In this document: one piece after another, positions 35,935 through 46,020 of the stretch
Position numbering within the stretch: position 1 is the stretch's first letter
How the letters are laid out: each line of letters opens with the position of its first letter
Assembly: GCF_020026305.1 (NCBI RefSeq)
Contig: NZ_CP075691.1
Coordinates: 2,852,001-2,916,000 of the forward strand
From: Streptomyces sp. 135
GTDB taxonomy: Bacteria; Actinomycetota; Actinomycetes; Streptomycetales; Streptomycetaceae
DNA: 64,000 nucleotides
Direction: 5' to 3'
Notes under the pieces: generated by a model
Databases searched by the model: none
Seen by the model: the letters and a program-made list of their open reading frames with translations, nothing else
Told to the model about the DNA's origin: nothing
Made by a program: the position numbers and the translations under genes

Positions 35935-36825
35935 TCAGGTCTTGGGGACGGCCTGGATGTCGAGGTCGATCGTGATGCTGTGTCCGACGGCCGCTATGCC
36001 GCGCGCCAGCATCGTCTGCCAGGTGATCGTGAAGTCGTCGCGGTGCAGTTCGGTGGTGGCGCGGCAGGCCGCGCGCGTCTCGCCCTCCAGCCCCTGGCCG
36101 ACCCCGAGGTACTCGGCGTCCAGCGTGACCGTCCGCGTCACGCCGTGCAGCGTCAGGCCGCCCGAGACGGCCCAGCGGCTGCCGCCCTTGTGCACGAAAC
36201 GGTCGCTGTAGAACTCCATCGTCGGGAAGCGCCCCACGTCGAGGAAGTCACCGGAGCGCAGATGGTCGTCGCGCATCTGGACCCCGGTGTCGATGGAGGC
36301 CGCGTCGATGACGACGTGCATCGCGGAGTCCTCCATGCGCTCGCCCATCCGGATGGCTCCGGCGAAGCTGTTGAACCGGCCGTGGATACGGGCCAGCCCG
36401 ATGTGCCGCGCGGTGAAGCCGACGGAGGAGTGCAGGGGGTCGAGCTCCCAGTCACCGGCCTCGGGAAGCGCCGGCGGCTGCGCGACCTGGAGCGTGACAT
36501 CGCCGAGCGAGGCGTGCGTGTCCTGGCCGACCGTGGCGCTCCCCCGGTACGGCGTGAACCCTTCCGCCGAGACCACGAGGCGGTAGTCCCCGGCCGGAAC
36601 GGTCGTGACGAACGCCCCGTAGGGATCCGTCCCGCCCCCGACCACCTTGCGCCCCATGGCATCGGTGACGGCGAACTCCGCGTGCCGCACGGGCTCGTTG
36701 ACGGGGTCGAGCACCCGGCAGCTGAGCACTCCCGCGTCCGGCGGCACCCTGAACGCCGACAAGGGTCCCGTCCGTCCCACCCGATTCGTACGGTTTCCCA
36801 GCCAACGGCCGAACACGCGCGACAC
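35935..36825 (-). CDS. YceI-domain protein with N-terminal carboxypeptidase-regulatory-like domain
   Basis: A 296-residue two-domain protein. Residues about 32-112 form a beta-sandwich repeat of the carboxypeptidase-regulatory type (GAFVTTVPAGDYRLVVSAEGFTPY). Residues about 122-293 form a YceI lipocalin-like barrel (WELDPLHSSVGFTARHIGLARIHGRFNSFAG, FLDVGRFPTMEFYS, LTLHGVTRTVTLD). YceI proteins bind isoprenoid or fatty lipids. No signal peptide is evident, so it may be cytoplasmic. The 174-bp gap to comEC is unusually AT-rich for this genome and should hold its promoter. Confidence 0.85.
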   Translation of the reverse strand: MSRVFGRWLGNRTNRVGRTGPLSAFRVPPDAGVLSCRVLDPVNEPVRHAEFAVTDAMGRKVVGGGTDPYGAFVTTVPAGDYRLVVSAEGFTPYRGSATVGQDTHASLGDVTLQVAQPPALPEAGDWELDPLHSSVGFTARHIGLARIHGRFNSFAGAIRMGERMEDSAMHVVIDAASIDTGVQMRDDHLRSGDFLDVGRFPTMEFYSDRFVHKGGSRWAVSGGLTLHGVTRTVTLDAEYLGVGQGLEGETRAACRATTELHRDDFTITWQTMLARGIAAVGHSITIDLDIQAVPKT

Positions 36826-36999
36826 ACCCCCGCATTACTTGACAACACCTGTAAAACACAGTGAATGGGTATTCGATCACCGTTGCGGCATTCGATGCAA
36901 CATGGCAACACATCGCGGGAATACTGACGATGCGCTGCAAGTGTCGCGACTCACCCGAATTGATCGCCCACCGCCCTCCCCCTCCTTGGGCAGCCGGGC

Positions 37000-39654
37000 C
37001 TAGGGAGGCCGAGTGGTGGCTTCCAGCCGTGGGGACGATCTCGGCCCCGCGCCCACCACCGCGATCGAGCCGTCCACATCCGTACGCAGTACCCGCGCCC
37101 CTTCGGCGCGCAGCGCGGCGACGGTGACGGGCGCGGGGTGGCCGTACGTGTTCTCCGCGCCGCAAGAGATCAACGCCAGCCTCGGCGCCGTCCTGCGCAG
37201 CAGTTCCGGATCTTGATGGGCCGAGCCGTGATGGGCCACCTTGAGCACGTCCACGGAGGCGATCGAGGCGGCGGCCGGGGTGCGCAGCAGGGCGCGCTGG
37301 GCCGGTGGTTCGAGGTCTCCCAGGAGCAGCAGGGTCAGCCCTCCGGCCCGCACGAGCAGCGTGACGCTCGCGTCGTTCGGCCCCTCGGGTGACGGCGCCG
37401 GCGCGGCCGGAGGCCAGAGCACCTGCCAGTCCAGGCCCGCCGCACGCCGCCGCTCCCCCGCCACGGCCCGAGTCACCGGAACCCGCTCGGCCGCCGCCTG
37501 CTCCCGTACGAACTCCGCCTGCTCCGGCGGCTCCTGGAACCCCGTCGTCTGGATGCCTCCCACCTGTCTCCCCCGCAGCACCCCCGGCAGCCCCGCGACG
37601 TGGTCGGCGTGGAAATGGGTCAGGAGCACCAGGGGCACACGCGTGATCCCGAGCGAACGAAGACAACGGTCGACCGCCACCGGGTCGGGCCCCGCGTCGA
37701 CGACCACACCCGCGCCGCCGCCCGCCGCCAGCACCGTGGCATCGCCCTGCCCCACGTCACACATGACCATGCGCCACCCCGGCGGCGGCCACCCCGCGAT
37801 CACCCTGGTGAGGGGCGGTGGTTGGACGATCACCAGGAGGAGGAGCAGCACGCAGGCCGCGGCGAGCCATGGATGCCGCGCGAGCCTGCGGCCCGCCAGG
37901 ACGAGCGCCACCGTGACGAGCGCGAGCAGCAACCCGCCGCGCCATCCGCCCGGCCAGTCGACCCCACTGCCAGGCATGGCCGCCCCGGCTCGGGCGATCT
38001 CCGCGATCCACTCCGTGGGCCAGCTCGCACCCCAGGCCAGCGCCTCGGCCACCGGCATCGCCACCGGCGCGCAGGCCAGCGCCGCGAAACCGAGCACCGT
38101 GGCGGGCGCCACGGCGAACTCCGCCAGGAGGTTGCACGGCACCGCGACCAGACTCACCCGGGCGGCCAGGACGGCGACGACGGGTGCGCACACCGCCTGT
38201 GCGGCAGCAGCCGCGGCCAGTGCGTCGGCGAGCCGCGGTGGCATCCCGCGCCTCCGCAGCGCCGCACTCCAGCGCGGCGCGAGGGTGAGCAGGGCCCCGG
38301 TGGCGAGGACGGAGAGCAGGAAGCCGTAACTACGGCTCAGCCACGGGTCGTACAGGACGAGCAGCAGCACGGCCGCGGCGAGCGCCGGAATCAGCGACCT
38401 GCGCCGCCCGGTGGCGATGGCGAGGAGCGCGATCAGCCCGCAGGCCGCGGCCCGCAGCACGCTCGGATCCGGCCGGCAGACGATGACGAAGCCGAGGGTC
38501 AGCAGCCCGCCCAGCAGCGCGGTGGTGCGCAGCGGGATGCCCAACCTGGGGGCCAGCCCACGCCGTTCCACCCGCTGGGCGGTGCCCGGCGGCCCGATGA
38601 GCAGGACGAGCACGATGGTGAGGTTCGCTCCGCTTACGGCAAGCAAATGCGTCAGGTCGGTCGCCCGGAACGCCTGCTCCAGCTCGACCGGCACCCGCGA
38701 GGTGTCCCCGACCACCAGGCCCGGCAGCAGCGCGCGGGCATCGGCCGACAGCCCATCGCTGGCCTCCCGCAACCCGCCCCGCAACCGCCCGGCGATCCGT
38801 TGCGCCCCGGACGGCGGCCCGACCACGTGCGGCGGCCGCTCCCCCGAGACCCGGAGCACCGCCGCGACCTTGCCCCCCTGCGCCAACGGCGGCGCCAACC
38901 GCGCGGCCACCCGCAGCCGCGTGGAGGGCAGCAGCACGAGCCAGGGGTCTTTGGGGCGGAAGCGGGCGGCTCCGGCTGCCCCGGCTCCCGGCTCCAACGG
39001 CGCCAGTTCCGGGGCGCCTTGGCCCCCTGGGGCACCTCGGCCGCCCGGGAGGCGCGGGGGCCTCGCGGAGTCGGCGGTCTCACCCCGCACGATGACCAGG
39101 ACCGGGGCCCGCGTCACGGTCACCGCGCCGTCCCCCTTCGTGACCCGGACGACGTCGGCGTTCAGCAGGACGCCGGGCGGCATCGTGTGCGCGCCCGCGA
39201 CGCGGGGCCGGGAGCGCCGGGGATCGGACGTGACCTCCAACTCCGCGTCCACCTGGGCGTATTCACGCGCCAGGGCGGGGACGGGGCCCCGGTGCAGATC
39301 CGCCCCGTGCAACGCCGCGGAGCCCCCCGAGGCAGCGGCACAGAGCAGCGAGGCGGCCACCGCCAGTCGCCCCCACGAACGTCGCCGCCTCGACGTTCCG
39401 GTCCGCCGCCCCTGAGCCGTCCACATCACCAGCAGCACACCGGCCGCCGCCACGCAGACCGCCACCGCAGCGACCGCCCACCTGAGCGGGGCGTCCAGCA
39501 GCAGCGCGGCCGCCGCCCACGCCGCCAACGCGGGCGGTACGAGACGGAGGTCGACCGGCCCCTCCTGTCGGGGGTGCGAGGCGCCGAGGCGGTGACCCGA
39601 CGCGACATGGACCGCCGCACGCGTCGCCGCCTCGGTCCGAGACCCGGACGTCAT
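37000..39654 (-). CDS. comEC: ComEC/Rec2 family DNA-channel protein
   Basis: An 884-residue membrane protein. An N-terminal DUF4131/OB-like region follows several helices, the competence domain carries LLPGLVVGDTSRVP and LTHLLAVSGANLTIV with about eight more helices, and a C-terminal metallo-beta-lactamase domain has LTHFHADHVAGLPG and VAHHGSAHQD. ComEC forms the inner-membrane channel for single-stranded DNA in naturally competent bacteria. It starts at ATG 39654, overlapping the comEA stop by four bases. Natural competence is not established in Streptomyces, so its role there is unknown. Confidence 0.92.
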   Translation of the reverse strand: MTSGSRTEAATRAAVHVASGHRLGASHPRQEGPVDLRLVPPALAAWAAAALLLDAPLRWAVAAVAVCVAAAGVLLVMWTAQGRRTGTSRRRRSWGRLAVAASLLCAAASGGSAALHGADLHRGPVPALAREYAQVDAELEVTSDPRRSRPRVAGAHTMPPGVLLNADVVRVTKGDGAVTVTRAPVLVIVRGETADSARPPRLPGGRGAPGGQGAPELAPLEPGAGAAGAARFRPKDPWLVLLPSTRLRVAARLAPPLAQGGKVAAVLRVSGERPPHVVGPPSGAQRIAGRLRGGLREASDGLSADARALLPGLVVGDTSRVPVELEQAFRATDLTHLLAVSGANLTIVLVLLIGPPGTAQRVERRGLAPRLGIPLRTTALLGGLLTLGFVIVCRPDPSVLRAAACGLIALLAIATGRRRSLIPALAAAVLLLVLYDPWLSRSYGFLLSVLATGALLTLAPRWSAALRRRGMPPRLADALAAAAAAQAVCAPVVAVLAARVSLVAVPCNLLAEFAVAPATVLGFAALACAPVAMPVAEALAWGASWPTEWIAEIARAGAAMPGSGVDWPGGWRGGLLLALVTVALVLAGRRLARHPWLAAACVLLLLLVIVQPPPLTRVIAGWPPPGWRMVMCDVGQGDATVLAAGGGAGVVVDAGPDPVAVDRCLRSLGITRVPLVLLTHFHADHVAGLPGVLRGRQVGGIQTTGFQEPPEQAEFVREQAAAERVPVTRAVAGERRRAAGLDWQVLWPPAAPAPSPEGPNDASVTLLVRAGGLTLLLLGDLEPPAQRALLRTPAAASIASVDVLKVAHHGSAHQDPELLRRTAPRLALISCGAENTYGHPAPVTVAALRAEGARVLRTDVDGSIAVVGAGPRSSPRLEATTRPP

Positions 39655-40970
39655 GGCCGTACGAGATCCTGGAGATCGGCGAAACGCCGGTCCCCGATGC
39701 CATTGACCTCGCGGAGCTCTTCGACGGAGCGGAAACCGCCGTGCTCGGTGCGGTAGTCGATGATGTGTTGCGCCAGCACCGGGCCGACGCCCGGCAGTTC
39801 GTCGAGCTGCGCGGCGGTCGCCGTGTTCAGCCCGACCGGGCCCGCGGCAGCCGTCCCCGCGGCCCCCGCCGGACCGGCACCCGGCACGGCACCGGCACTG
39901 CCGGGTCCAGGGGGCGGCGCCGGCTCGCCGACCACCACCTGCTCACCGTCCACCAGGAACCGCGCGCGATTGAGACCGCCCATGTCGGTGCCTGGCCGGG
40001 CCCCTCCCGCGGCCCGCAGCGCGTCGGCCACCCGGGAGCCCGCGGGCAGCCTGTGGACACCGGGCCGGCGGACCTTCCCGCTGACGTCCACGACGATCCT
40101 GCCGCCCGGACCGGCCGCCGCGTCCGCCCCGCCCCGGCCGGCTGCCGCGGAGCGCCCCGCCCCCGCCTCTGCCGGAGGACCCGCCGAAGGCGCCGGCTCC
40201 GCACCGTGTTCCCCTGCGGCGCCCGCCTCGCGCACGATGTCCGGGGCCTGCACCGGGCGCGCCCGCCCCGTCCAGAAGTGCTGCGCCGCGAAGACGGCGG
40301 CGACAACGAGGACCACGACGAGCACGATCACCCCACGCCGCTCCAGCCCGCACCGCGCCTGGAACCACACCGGCAGCCGCTCCCTCACGGCGAGCCCCAT
40401 CCGCTCCCGCCGCGCACGCCCGCCCTGCGCCTTCCCCTCCACGACAGACTCCGCCTCAGCGGCCTCCGCCAAGGGCCTCACCTCCGCCCCGGCATCCTCC
40501 GCCAGGGGCCTCAGCCCTGCCCCTGCGTCCTCCGCCCGGCCTCTCTCCATTCCATGCTCTCGCCCCGCCCCGGCTCCCCGCCCGGCCTCATCCGCCCCCT
40601 CCCGCCACGCCCTACCAGGCAAAGACGCAGCCCTGCGCGCGCCACCCCCGCCCGGCAGCAGCCCCGCGTCAGGCCCCGCCACGTCCAACCGCACCGAAGA
40701 AGAAGCCGAATGCTGAGGCGCACCCATGAGATGCGGCGGCGGCGACAGAGCCGACGGCAGCTGCGGCTCGGCGAAGAGATTCTCCGCACGCGCCCGCGCC
40801 CGCGCACGCAACCGCACCGCCTCCGCCGAGGCATGGCCGCGCCGGACCCGTCTCCGAGCGTGACGGTGCTGCGCACGCCCGTCCGAAGCGGGGCCGCGAC
40901 CGGGGCCACTCGTCGGGGAAACTGTCCGAGATGGTGAACGCAGTGAGGTCATGTCGACGACGGTAGGCAC
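39651..40970 (-). CDS. comEA: ComEA-like helix-hairpin-helix DNA-binding protein
   Basis: A 439-residue protein. It has a long, low-complexity Arg/Ala/Glu-rich cytoplasmic region (1-215) with a LRPLAEDAGAEVRPLAE duplication, one transmembrane helix (about 218-238), an SLBB domain (IVVDVSGKVRRPGVHRLPAGSRVADAL), and a C-terminal double HhH (LNTATAAQLDELPGVGPVLAQHIIDYR, FRSVEELREVNGIGDRRFADL). The outer HhH would bind incoming DNA and hand it to ComEC. The start is GTG 40970; ATG 40952 is an alternative. The N-terminal extension is much longer than in Bacillus ComEA. Confidence 0.87.
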   Translation of the reverse strand: MPTVVDMTSLRSPSRTVSPTSGPGRGPASDGRAQHRHARRRVRRGHASAEAVRLRARARARAENLFAEPQLPSALSPPPHLMGAPQHSASSSVRLDVAGPDAGLLPGGGGARRAASLPGRAWREGADEAGRGAGAGREHGMERGRAEDAGAGLRPLAEDAGAEVRPLAEAAEAESVVEGKAQGGRARRERMGLAVRERLPVWFQARCGLERRGVIVLVVVLVVAAVFAAQHFWTGRARPVQAPDIVREAGAAGEHGAEPAPSAGPPAEAGAGRSAAAGRGGADAAAGPGGRIVVDVSGKVRRPGVHRLPAGSRVADALRAAGGARPGTDMGGLNRARFLVDGEQVVVGEPAPPPGPGSAGAVPGAGPAGAAGTAAAGPVGLNTATAAQLDELPGVGPVLAQHIIDYRTEHGGFRSVEELREVNGIGDRRFADLQDLVRP

Positions 40971-41106
40971 CTTCGCGACATCGTGTTGATCTTGGTCAAT
41001 TCCCGTGGATTACCCGGCGGTTGTGGAAAACTCCGTCACCCGCACGTGGCAATTCCCCGGCAGTCACATCCGGCCCCACCGCCCCGGGACTCCGGCAACC
41101 CGCCCC

Positions 41107-41952
41107 TCACCGCGGCGAGACCACGACCCCCAGCAGCCCGGGCCCCGTATGCGCCCCGATCACCGCGCCCACCTCGCTGACATGCAGCTCCTCAAGGCCG
41201 GGCAACCGGTCCCGGAGCCGGTCCGCGAGGGCGGCCGCCCGCTCCGGCGCCGCGAGATGATGCACCGCGATGTCCACCTGGCCCGCGCCCGCCCGCTCGG
41301 CGACGATCTCCTCCAGGCGGGCGATGGCCTTCGACGCCGTCCGTACCTTCTCCAGCATGTCGATGCGGCCGCCGTCCAGCTTCAGGAGCGGCTTCACGGC
41401 GAGCGCGGAGCCCAACAGCGCCTGCGCGGCGCCGATGCGGCCGCCCCTGCGCAGATAGTCGAGGGTGTCGACGTAGAAGTACGCGGACGTCCCTGCGGCA
41501 CGCTTCTCTGCGGCCGCCACGACCTCCTCCGCCGAGTCACCCGCCTCTGAGGCCTCCGCCGCCGCCAGGGCGCAGAAACCGAGGGCCATCGCGACCATGC
41601 CGGTGTCCACCACCCGCACCGGCACCGGCGCGTCCTTCGCCGCGAGGACGGCGGCGTCGTACGTACCGGAGAACTCGGCGGACAGGTGCAGCGAGACGAT
41701 CGCCGTGGCGCCCGCCTCCGCGACCTTCCGGTACGTCTCGGCGAAGACCTCTGGGCTGGGCCGGGACGTGGTCACCGACTTCCGCTTCTGCAGGGCCAGG
41801 GCGAGGGAGCGCGCCGAGATCTCGGTGCCTTCCTCCAGCGCCTGGTCCCCCAGGACCACGGTCAGGGGCACCGCGGTGATGCCGTGCCGCTCCATCGTCC
41901 GCTGCGGCAGGTAGGCCGTTGAATCCGTGACGATCGCGACATGGCGGGACAT
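41107..41952 (-). CDS. DegV family fatty-acid-binding protein
   Basis: A 281-residue protein of the DegV/FakB type. It has VAIVTDSTAYLP at the start, VTTSRPSPEVF, IVSLHLSAEFSGTYDAA and the later YFYVDTLDYLRRGGRIGAAQALLG. FakB-like proteins bind a fatty acid for phosphorylation by the FakA kinase; no kinase partner is nearby. Start ATG 41952. Intact and of normal length. Confidence 0.9.
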   Translation of the reverse strand: MSRHVAIVTDSTAYLPQRTMERHGITAVPLTVVLGDQALEEGTEISARSLALALQKRKSVTTSRPSPEVFAETYRKVAEAGATAIVSLHLSAEFSGTYDAAVLAAKDAPVPVRVVDTGMVAMALGFCALAAAEASEAGDSAEEVVAAAEKRAAGTSAYFYVDTLDYLRRGGRIGAAQALLGSALAVKPLLKLDGGRIDMLEKVRTASKAIARLEEIVAERAGAGQVDIAVHHLAAPERAAALADRLRDRLPGLEELHVSEVGAVIGAHTGPGLLGVVVSPR

Positions 41953-42078
41953 GGGCTGGAGATTACCCGTCTGGGCCGCCGGACGGCAGCCCGGCCCCTG
42001 TTCACCCAGATCACCCGGCTCGCCCCGCTGACCCCGCTCGCCCCGTCCCTGCGACGTTCCCCGCGTCACGGGGGCGGC

Positions 42079-42813
42079 TCAGGTCGTGCTCTCGGGCTTG
42101 GCCTTCTTCTCCCACGGATATGTGGGGGCCGCCGAGGGCGGCGTGATCGCGGGCCGCGTGGGCTCCTGGGAGGCCTGCGCGGACGGCTCCGGCCAGCTCT
42201 GGCCGGTGTCCTTCGCGGGCTCCGCGGCGGGCTCGGGCCAGGCGGCGGGGGCCTGCTCCGGCCGCGGTTCCGTCGTCCAGTGCCGCAGGGCTCCCGCCTC
42301 CATGTCGATCTGCGTGCGGAGCGATTCCAGGTCGTCGCCAGCGAACCGGCTGGCCCGGTCGCGCGCCCCCCACCGCAGCGAGTCCGCCGCCTGGGTGATG
42401 TGCTCCGTGCGCTCCTTCAGCTCGGGGAGGCGCTCGGCCACGGACGCCTTGTCCGGGTCCCGCTCCAGACGCCGCAGCTCATCGTCCAGCTCATGCCCAT
42501 GGGCGCTGAGCCGGTCAAAGAGGCCGAGGCTCTCCTTCAGCGAGGCGTCCTCGACGACACCGGCCTGGAGGACGTCCTGCGTGCTCCGCATCGACGTGCG
42601 CAACTTGAGCCGCAGCTGGGCCAGTTCACCGGCGGTGCCGACCTGGGCGAAGCTCTTCGCTCGCAAGGTGGTGTCCTCCACCGTGCGGCGGGCCTCCGAG
42701 ATGGTGCGGTCCACGCCTCGCTTGGCCGCCCGGACGACCTTCACCGTGGCATACACCCCCAGCACCAGGAACAGCACGACGAGCAGCGCCACGATTGCGC
42801 CCACGGCTTCCAT
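42079..42813 (-). CDS. membrane-anchored coiled-coil protein of unknown function
   Basis: A 244-residue protein. One N-terminal transmembrane helix (about 3-26, VGAIVALLVVLFLVLGVYATVKVV) is followed by a charged helical region (30-165, heptad-like, with LRLKLRTSMRSTQDVLQAG and LKERTEHITQAADSLRWGARDRASRFAGDDLESLR) and a Pro-rich acidic tail with two SWPEP/AWPEP motifs. It is conserved-looking between degV and leuS in Streptomyces, to my recollection. No enzymatic motif is seen. A leuS-side terminator separates it from leuS. Confidence 0.75.
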   Translation of the reverse strand: MEAVGAIVALLVVLFLVLGVYATVKVVRAAKRGVDRTISEARRTVEDTTLRAKSFAQVGTAGELAQLRLKLRTSMRSTQDVLQAGVVEDASLKESLGLFDRLSAHGHELDDELRRLERDPDKASVAERLPELKERTEHITQAADSLRWGARDRASRFAGDDLESLRTQIDMEAGALRHWTTEPRPEQAPAAWPEPAAEPAKDTGQSWPEPSAQASQEPTRPAITPPSAAPTYPWEKKAKPESTT

Positions 42814-42920
42814 GACGCTCCTATCCAGTCCAGCCCAGCAAGTTCAGTTCCGGCCAGTGCAGCCCAGCCCAGTCAGGACCGGACCGCTCCAGCGACGTCC
42901 CTTCCACCGTAAACGGAAAA

Positions 42921-42957
42921 GGCAGGCCGGAGGTTCCATCGGAACCCCCAACCTGCC
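42921..42957 (-). terminator. intrinsic terminator of leuS
   Basis: A long stem (GGCAGG, GGTTCC and complements around a 3-nt loop) followed on the minus strand by TTTTCCGTTT, about 55 bases past the leuS stop. It has both hairpin and U-run, which is rare enough in this genome to be convincing. Confidence 0.85.
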
Positions 42958-43011
42958 CGTAAGGGAAGACCCCTATACCTCGCCCATACCCGGCTACACC
43001 TCCGCGCGCCG

Positions 43012-45912
43012 CTACGCCGGAACGATGTTCACCAGCTTCGGCGCCCGCACGATCACCTTGCGGATGCCCGCGCCGTCCAGCGCGGCCACGACCTTCTCGT
43101 CGGCCAGGGCGACCTTCTCCAGCTCCTCGTCGGAGATGGCCGGCGAGACCTCCAGGCGCGCCTTGACCTTGCCCTTGATCTGCACGACGCAGGTCACGGA
43201 CTCGTCCACGACGAACGCCGGGTCGGCGACCGGGAAGTCCTGGTGGACGACCGAGTCGGTGTGGCCCAGCTTGCGCCACAGCTCCTCGGCGACATGCGGG
43301 GCCAGCGGCGCGATCAGCAGCACCAGCCGCTCGGCGACCGAGCGCGGCACCGGTCCGGCGGCCTTCGTCAGGTGGTTGTTCAGCTCGGTGATCTTGGCGA
43401 TGGCGGTGTTGAACCGCATACCGTCCAGGTCCTGGCGCACGCCGTCGATCGCCTTGTGCAGGGCGCGCAGGGTGGCCTCGTCGATGTCGGCCTCGGCGAC
43501 GTCCGCGACGGTGACCTCACCGGTCGACTCGTCGACGATCAGCCGCCACAGCCGCTGCAACAGGCGGTACTGGCCGACGACCGCGCGGGTGTCCCAGGGG
43601 CGCGACACGTCCAGGGGGCCCATCGCCATCTCGTACAGGCGCAGGGTGTCCGCGCCGTACTCGTCGCAGATCTCGTCCGGCGTGACGGCGTTCTTCAGGG
43701 ACTTGCCCATCTTGCCCAGCTCGCGCTTGACCGGCTCGCCCTCGAAGAAGAACTTCCCGTCGCGCTCCTCGACCTCGGCCGCCGGCACCGGGAAGCCGCG
43801 GCTGTCCCGGTAGACGTAGGCCTGGATCATGCCCTGGTTGTACAGCTTGTGGAACGGCTCGGCGGACGAGATGTGCCCCAGGTCGAACAGGATCTTCGAC
43901 CAGAAGCGCGCGTACAGCAGGTGCAGCACCGCGTGCTCGGCGCCGCCCACGTACAGGTCGACGCCGCCCGTCGGCTGGCCCTCGCGCGGGCCCATCCAGT
44001 ACTGCTCGACGGCGGGCTCGACCAGCTGCTGGTCGTTGCGCGGGTCCAGGTAGCGCAGCTCGTACCAGCACGAACCGGCCCAGTTGGGCATCGTGTTGGT
44101 CTCGCGGCGGTACTTCTTGGGGCCGTCGCCCAGGTCCAGGGTGACGTTGACCCAGTCCTCGTTGCGGGACAGCGGCGTCTCCGGAGAGGTGTTCGCGTCG
44201 TCCGGGTCGAAGGTGCGCGGGGAGTAGTCGTCGACCTCCGGCAGCTCCAGGGGCAGCATCGACTCGGGCAGCGAGTGGGCGATGCCGTCCTCGTCGTAGA
44301 CGATCGGGAAGGGCTCGCCCCAGTAGCGCTGGCGGCTGAACAGCCAGTCGCGCAGGCGGAAGTTGACGGTCCCCTCGCCGATGCCGCGCGTGGCCAGCCA
44401 GCCGGTGATGCGGGCCTTGGCGTCGGCGACGTCCAGGCCGTCCAGGGAGACCTCCTCGTTCGAGGAGTTGATCAGCTTCGCTTCGTACGAGGAGAAGGCG
44501 TCGCCCCAGGTGGCGGTGTCGGTGCCGCGCTCGTCCGACGGCTCGACGACGCAGCGCATCGGCAGGTGGAAGGCGCGCGCGAAGGCGAAGTCGCGGCTGT
44601 CGTGCGCCGGGACGGCCATGATCGCGCCGGTGCCGTAGCCCATCAGGACGTAGTCGGCGATGAAGACGGGGACCTGCTCGCCGCTGACCGGGTTGGTGGC
44701 GTAGACGCCGGTGAAGACGCCGGTCTTCTCCTTGGCGTCCGCCTGCCGCTCGACGTCGGACTTCGACGCGGCGAAGGCGCGGTACTTGGCGACGGCCTCG
44801 GCGGGCGTGGCGTGGCCGCCGGTCCACACCTCGTGGGTGCCCTCGGGCCAGGCCTCGGGGACGACCTTGTCGACCAGCTCGTGCTCGGGCGCCAGAACCA
44901 TGTAGGTCGCGCCGAACAGGGTGTCCTGGCGGGTGGTGAAGACGGTGATCGCGTCACCTTCGGTGCCCACGGGGAAGTTCACGCGGGCGCCTTCGGAGCG
45001 GCCGATCCAGTTGCGCTGCTGCAGCTTGATGGCCTCGGGCCAGTCCAGCGCGTCCAGGTCGTCCAGCAGCCGGTCGGCGTAGGCGGTGATGCGCATGTTC
45101 CACTGGCGCAGCTTGGCCTTGAAGACGGGGAAGTTGCCGCGCTCGGAGCGGCCGTCGGCGGTGACCTCCTCGTTGGCCAGGACGGTGCCCAGGCCGGGGC
45201 ACCAGTTGACCGGCGCGTCCGAGGCGTACGCCAGGCGGTACTGGCTCAGGACGTCCGCGCGCTCGGCGGCGTTCAGCTCGCTCCACGCGCGCGTGGAGCC
45301 CGGTACGGCACGGTCACCGCTGGCGAACTGCGCGACCAGGTCGGCGATCGGGCGGGCCTTCCCGGCATCGGCGTCGTACCAGGAGTTGAAGATCTGGACG
45401 AAGATCCACTGGGTCCACTTGTAGTACTCGGGGTCGATCGTCGCGAACGAACGCCGCTTGTCGTGGCCCAGACCCAGAGCGCGCAGCTGGGCCTTCATGT
45501 TCTCGATGTTGGCCTCGGTGGAGACCCGCGGGTGGGTGCCCGTCTGCACGGCGTACTGCTCGGCGGGCAGGCCGAAGGCGTCAAAGCCCAGGGTGTGCAG
45601 GACGTTGTGGCCCGTCATGCGCTGGAAGCGCGCGAAGACGTCCGTGGCGATGTAGCCCAGGGGGTGGCCGACGTGCAGGCCCGCTCCGGAGGGGTACGGG
45701 AACATGTCCATGATGAACTTCTTGGGCTTGGCGACCAGCGCGGCCTCGGCCTCGTCCCGCGCCTCCATGTCGCCGCTCGGGTTCGGCGCCTCGTAGGTGC
45801 CCTCGGCGTCCCAGAAGTCCTGCCAGCGTGCCTCGATGTCAGCGGCCAGAGCGGCCGTATAGCGGTGCGGCGCGGCCACCTCGGAGGCGGCAGCAGAATT
45901 CGTCTCGCTCAT
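43012..45912 (-). CDS. leuS: leucyl-tRNA synthetase
   Basis: A 966-residue class I aminoacyl-tRNA synthetase. It has the HIGH-type motif [12 protein letters not shown], a large CP1 editing domain ([20 protein letters not shown] and [20 protein letters not shown]), the KMSKS-type motif GKMGKSLKN, and an anticodon-binding C-terminus. The start is ATG 45912 ([10 protein letters not shown]), with GAGG just upstream. It is preceded by an attenuator with a Leu-rich leader peptide and followed by an intrinsic terminator, so it forms a single-gene unit regulated by leucine supply. Confidence 0.97.
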   Translation of the reverse strand: MSETNSAAASEVAAPHRYTAALAADIEARWQDFWDAEGTYEAPNPSGDMEARDEAEAALVAKPKKFIMDMFPYPSGAGLHVGHPLGYIATDVFARFQRMTGHNVLHTLGFDAFGLPAEQYAVQTGTHPRVSTEANIENMKAQLRALGLGHDKRRSFATIDPEYYKWTQWIFVQIFNSWYDADAGKARPIADLVAQFASGDRAVPGSTRAWSELNAAERADVLSQYRLAYASDAPVNWCPGLGTVLANEEVTADGRSERGNFPVFKAKLRQWNMRITAYADRLLDDLDALDWPEAIKLQQRNWIGRSEGARVNFPVGTEGDAITVFTTRQDTLFGATYMVLAPEHELVDKVVPEAWPEGTHEVWTGGHATPAEAVAKYRAFAASKSDVERQADAKEKTGVFTGVYATNPVSGEQVPVFIADYVLMGYGTGAIMAVPAHDSRDFAFARAFHLPMRCVVEPSDERGTDTATWGDAFSSYEAKLINSSNEEVSLDGLDVADAKARITGWLATRGIGEGTVNFRLRDWLFSRQRYWGEPFPIVYDEDGIAHSLPESMLPLELPEVDDYSPRTFDPDDANTSPETPLSRNEDWVNVTLDLGDGPKKYRRETNTMPNWAGSCWYELRYLDPRNDQQLVEPAVEQYWMGPREGQPTGGVDLYVGGAEHAVLHLLYARFWSKILFDLGHISSAEPFHKLYNQGMIQAYVYRDSRGFPVPAAEVEERDGKFFFEGEPVKRELGKMGKSLKNAVTPDEICDEYGADTLRLYEMAMGPLDVSRPWDTRAVVGQYRLLQRLWRLIVDESTGEVTVADVAEADIDEATLRALHKAIDGVRQDLDGMRFNTAIAKITELNNHLTKAAGPVPRSVAERLVLLIAPLAPHVAEELWRKLGHTDSVVHQDFPVADPAFVVDESVTCVVQIKGKVKARLEVSPAISDEELEKVALADEKVVAALDGAGIRKVIVRAPKLVNIVPA

Positions 45913-45981
45913 GATCCTCAAAGCTCCATCGATCGTCTCTGCCTGCGGAATTGACCGTTCTGGTCGCAGTCCCGGTCAAAC

Positions 45982-46006
45982 AAAAATGCCCCTCGCACAG
46001 GAGGGG
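45982..46006 (-). terminator. leuS attenuator terminator
   Basis: On the minus strand CCCCTC-CTGTGC-GAGGGG (45989-46006) is followed by CATTTTTG (45981-45988), a textbook rho-independent terminator 70 bases before the leuS start. Premature termination here would depend on the leader peptide upstream. Confidence 0.85.
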
Positions 46007-46020
46007 ACGCCGCGCCGATT

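Noticed and set aside
36826..36999. Small gene in the AT-richer gap between YceI and comEC
   Set aside because: No convincing start, ribosome site or conserved frame; more likely the YceI promoter region.
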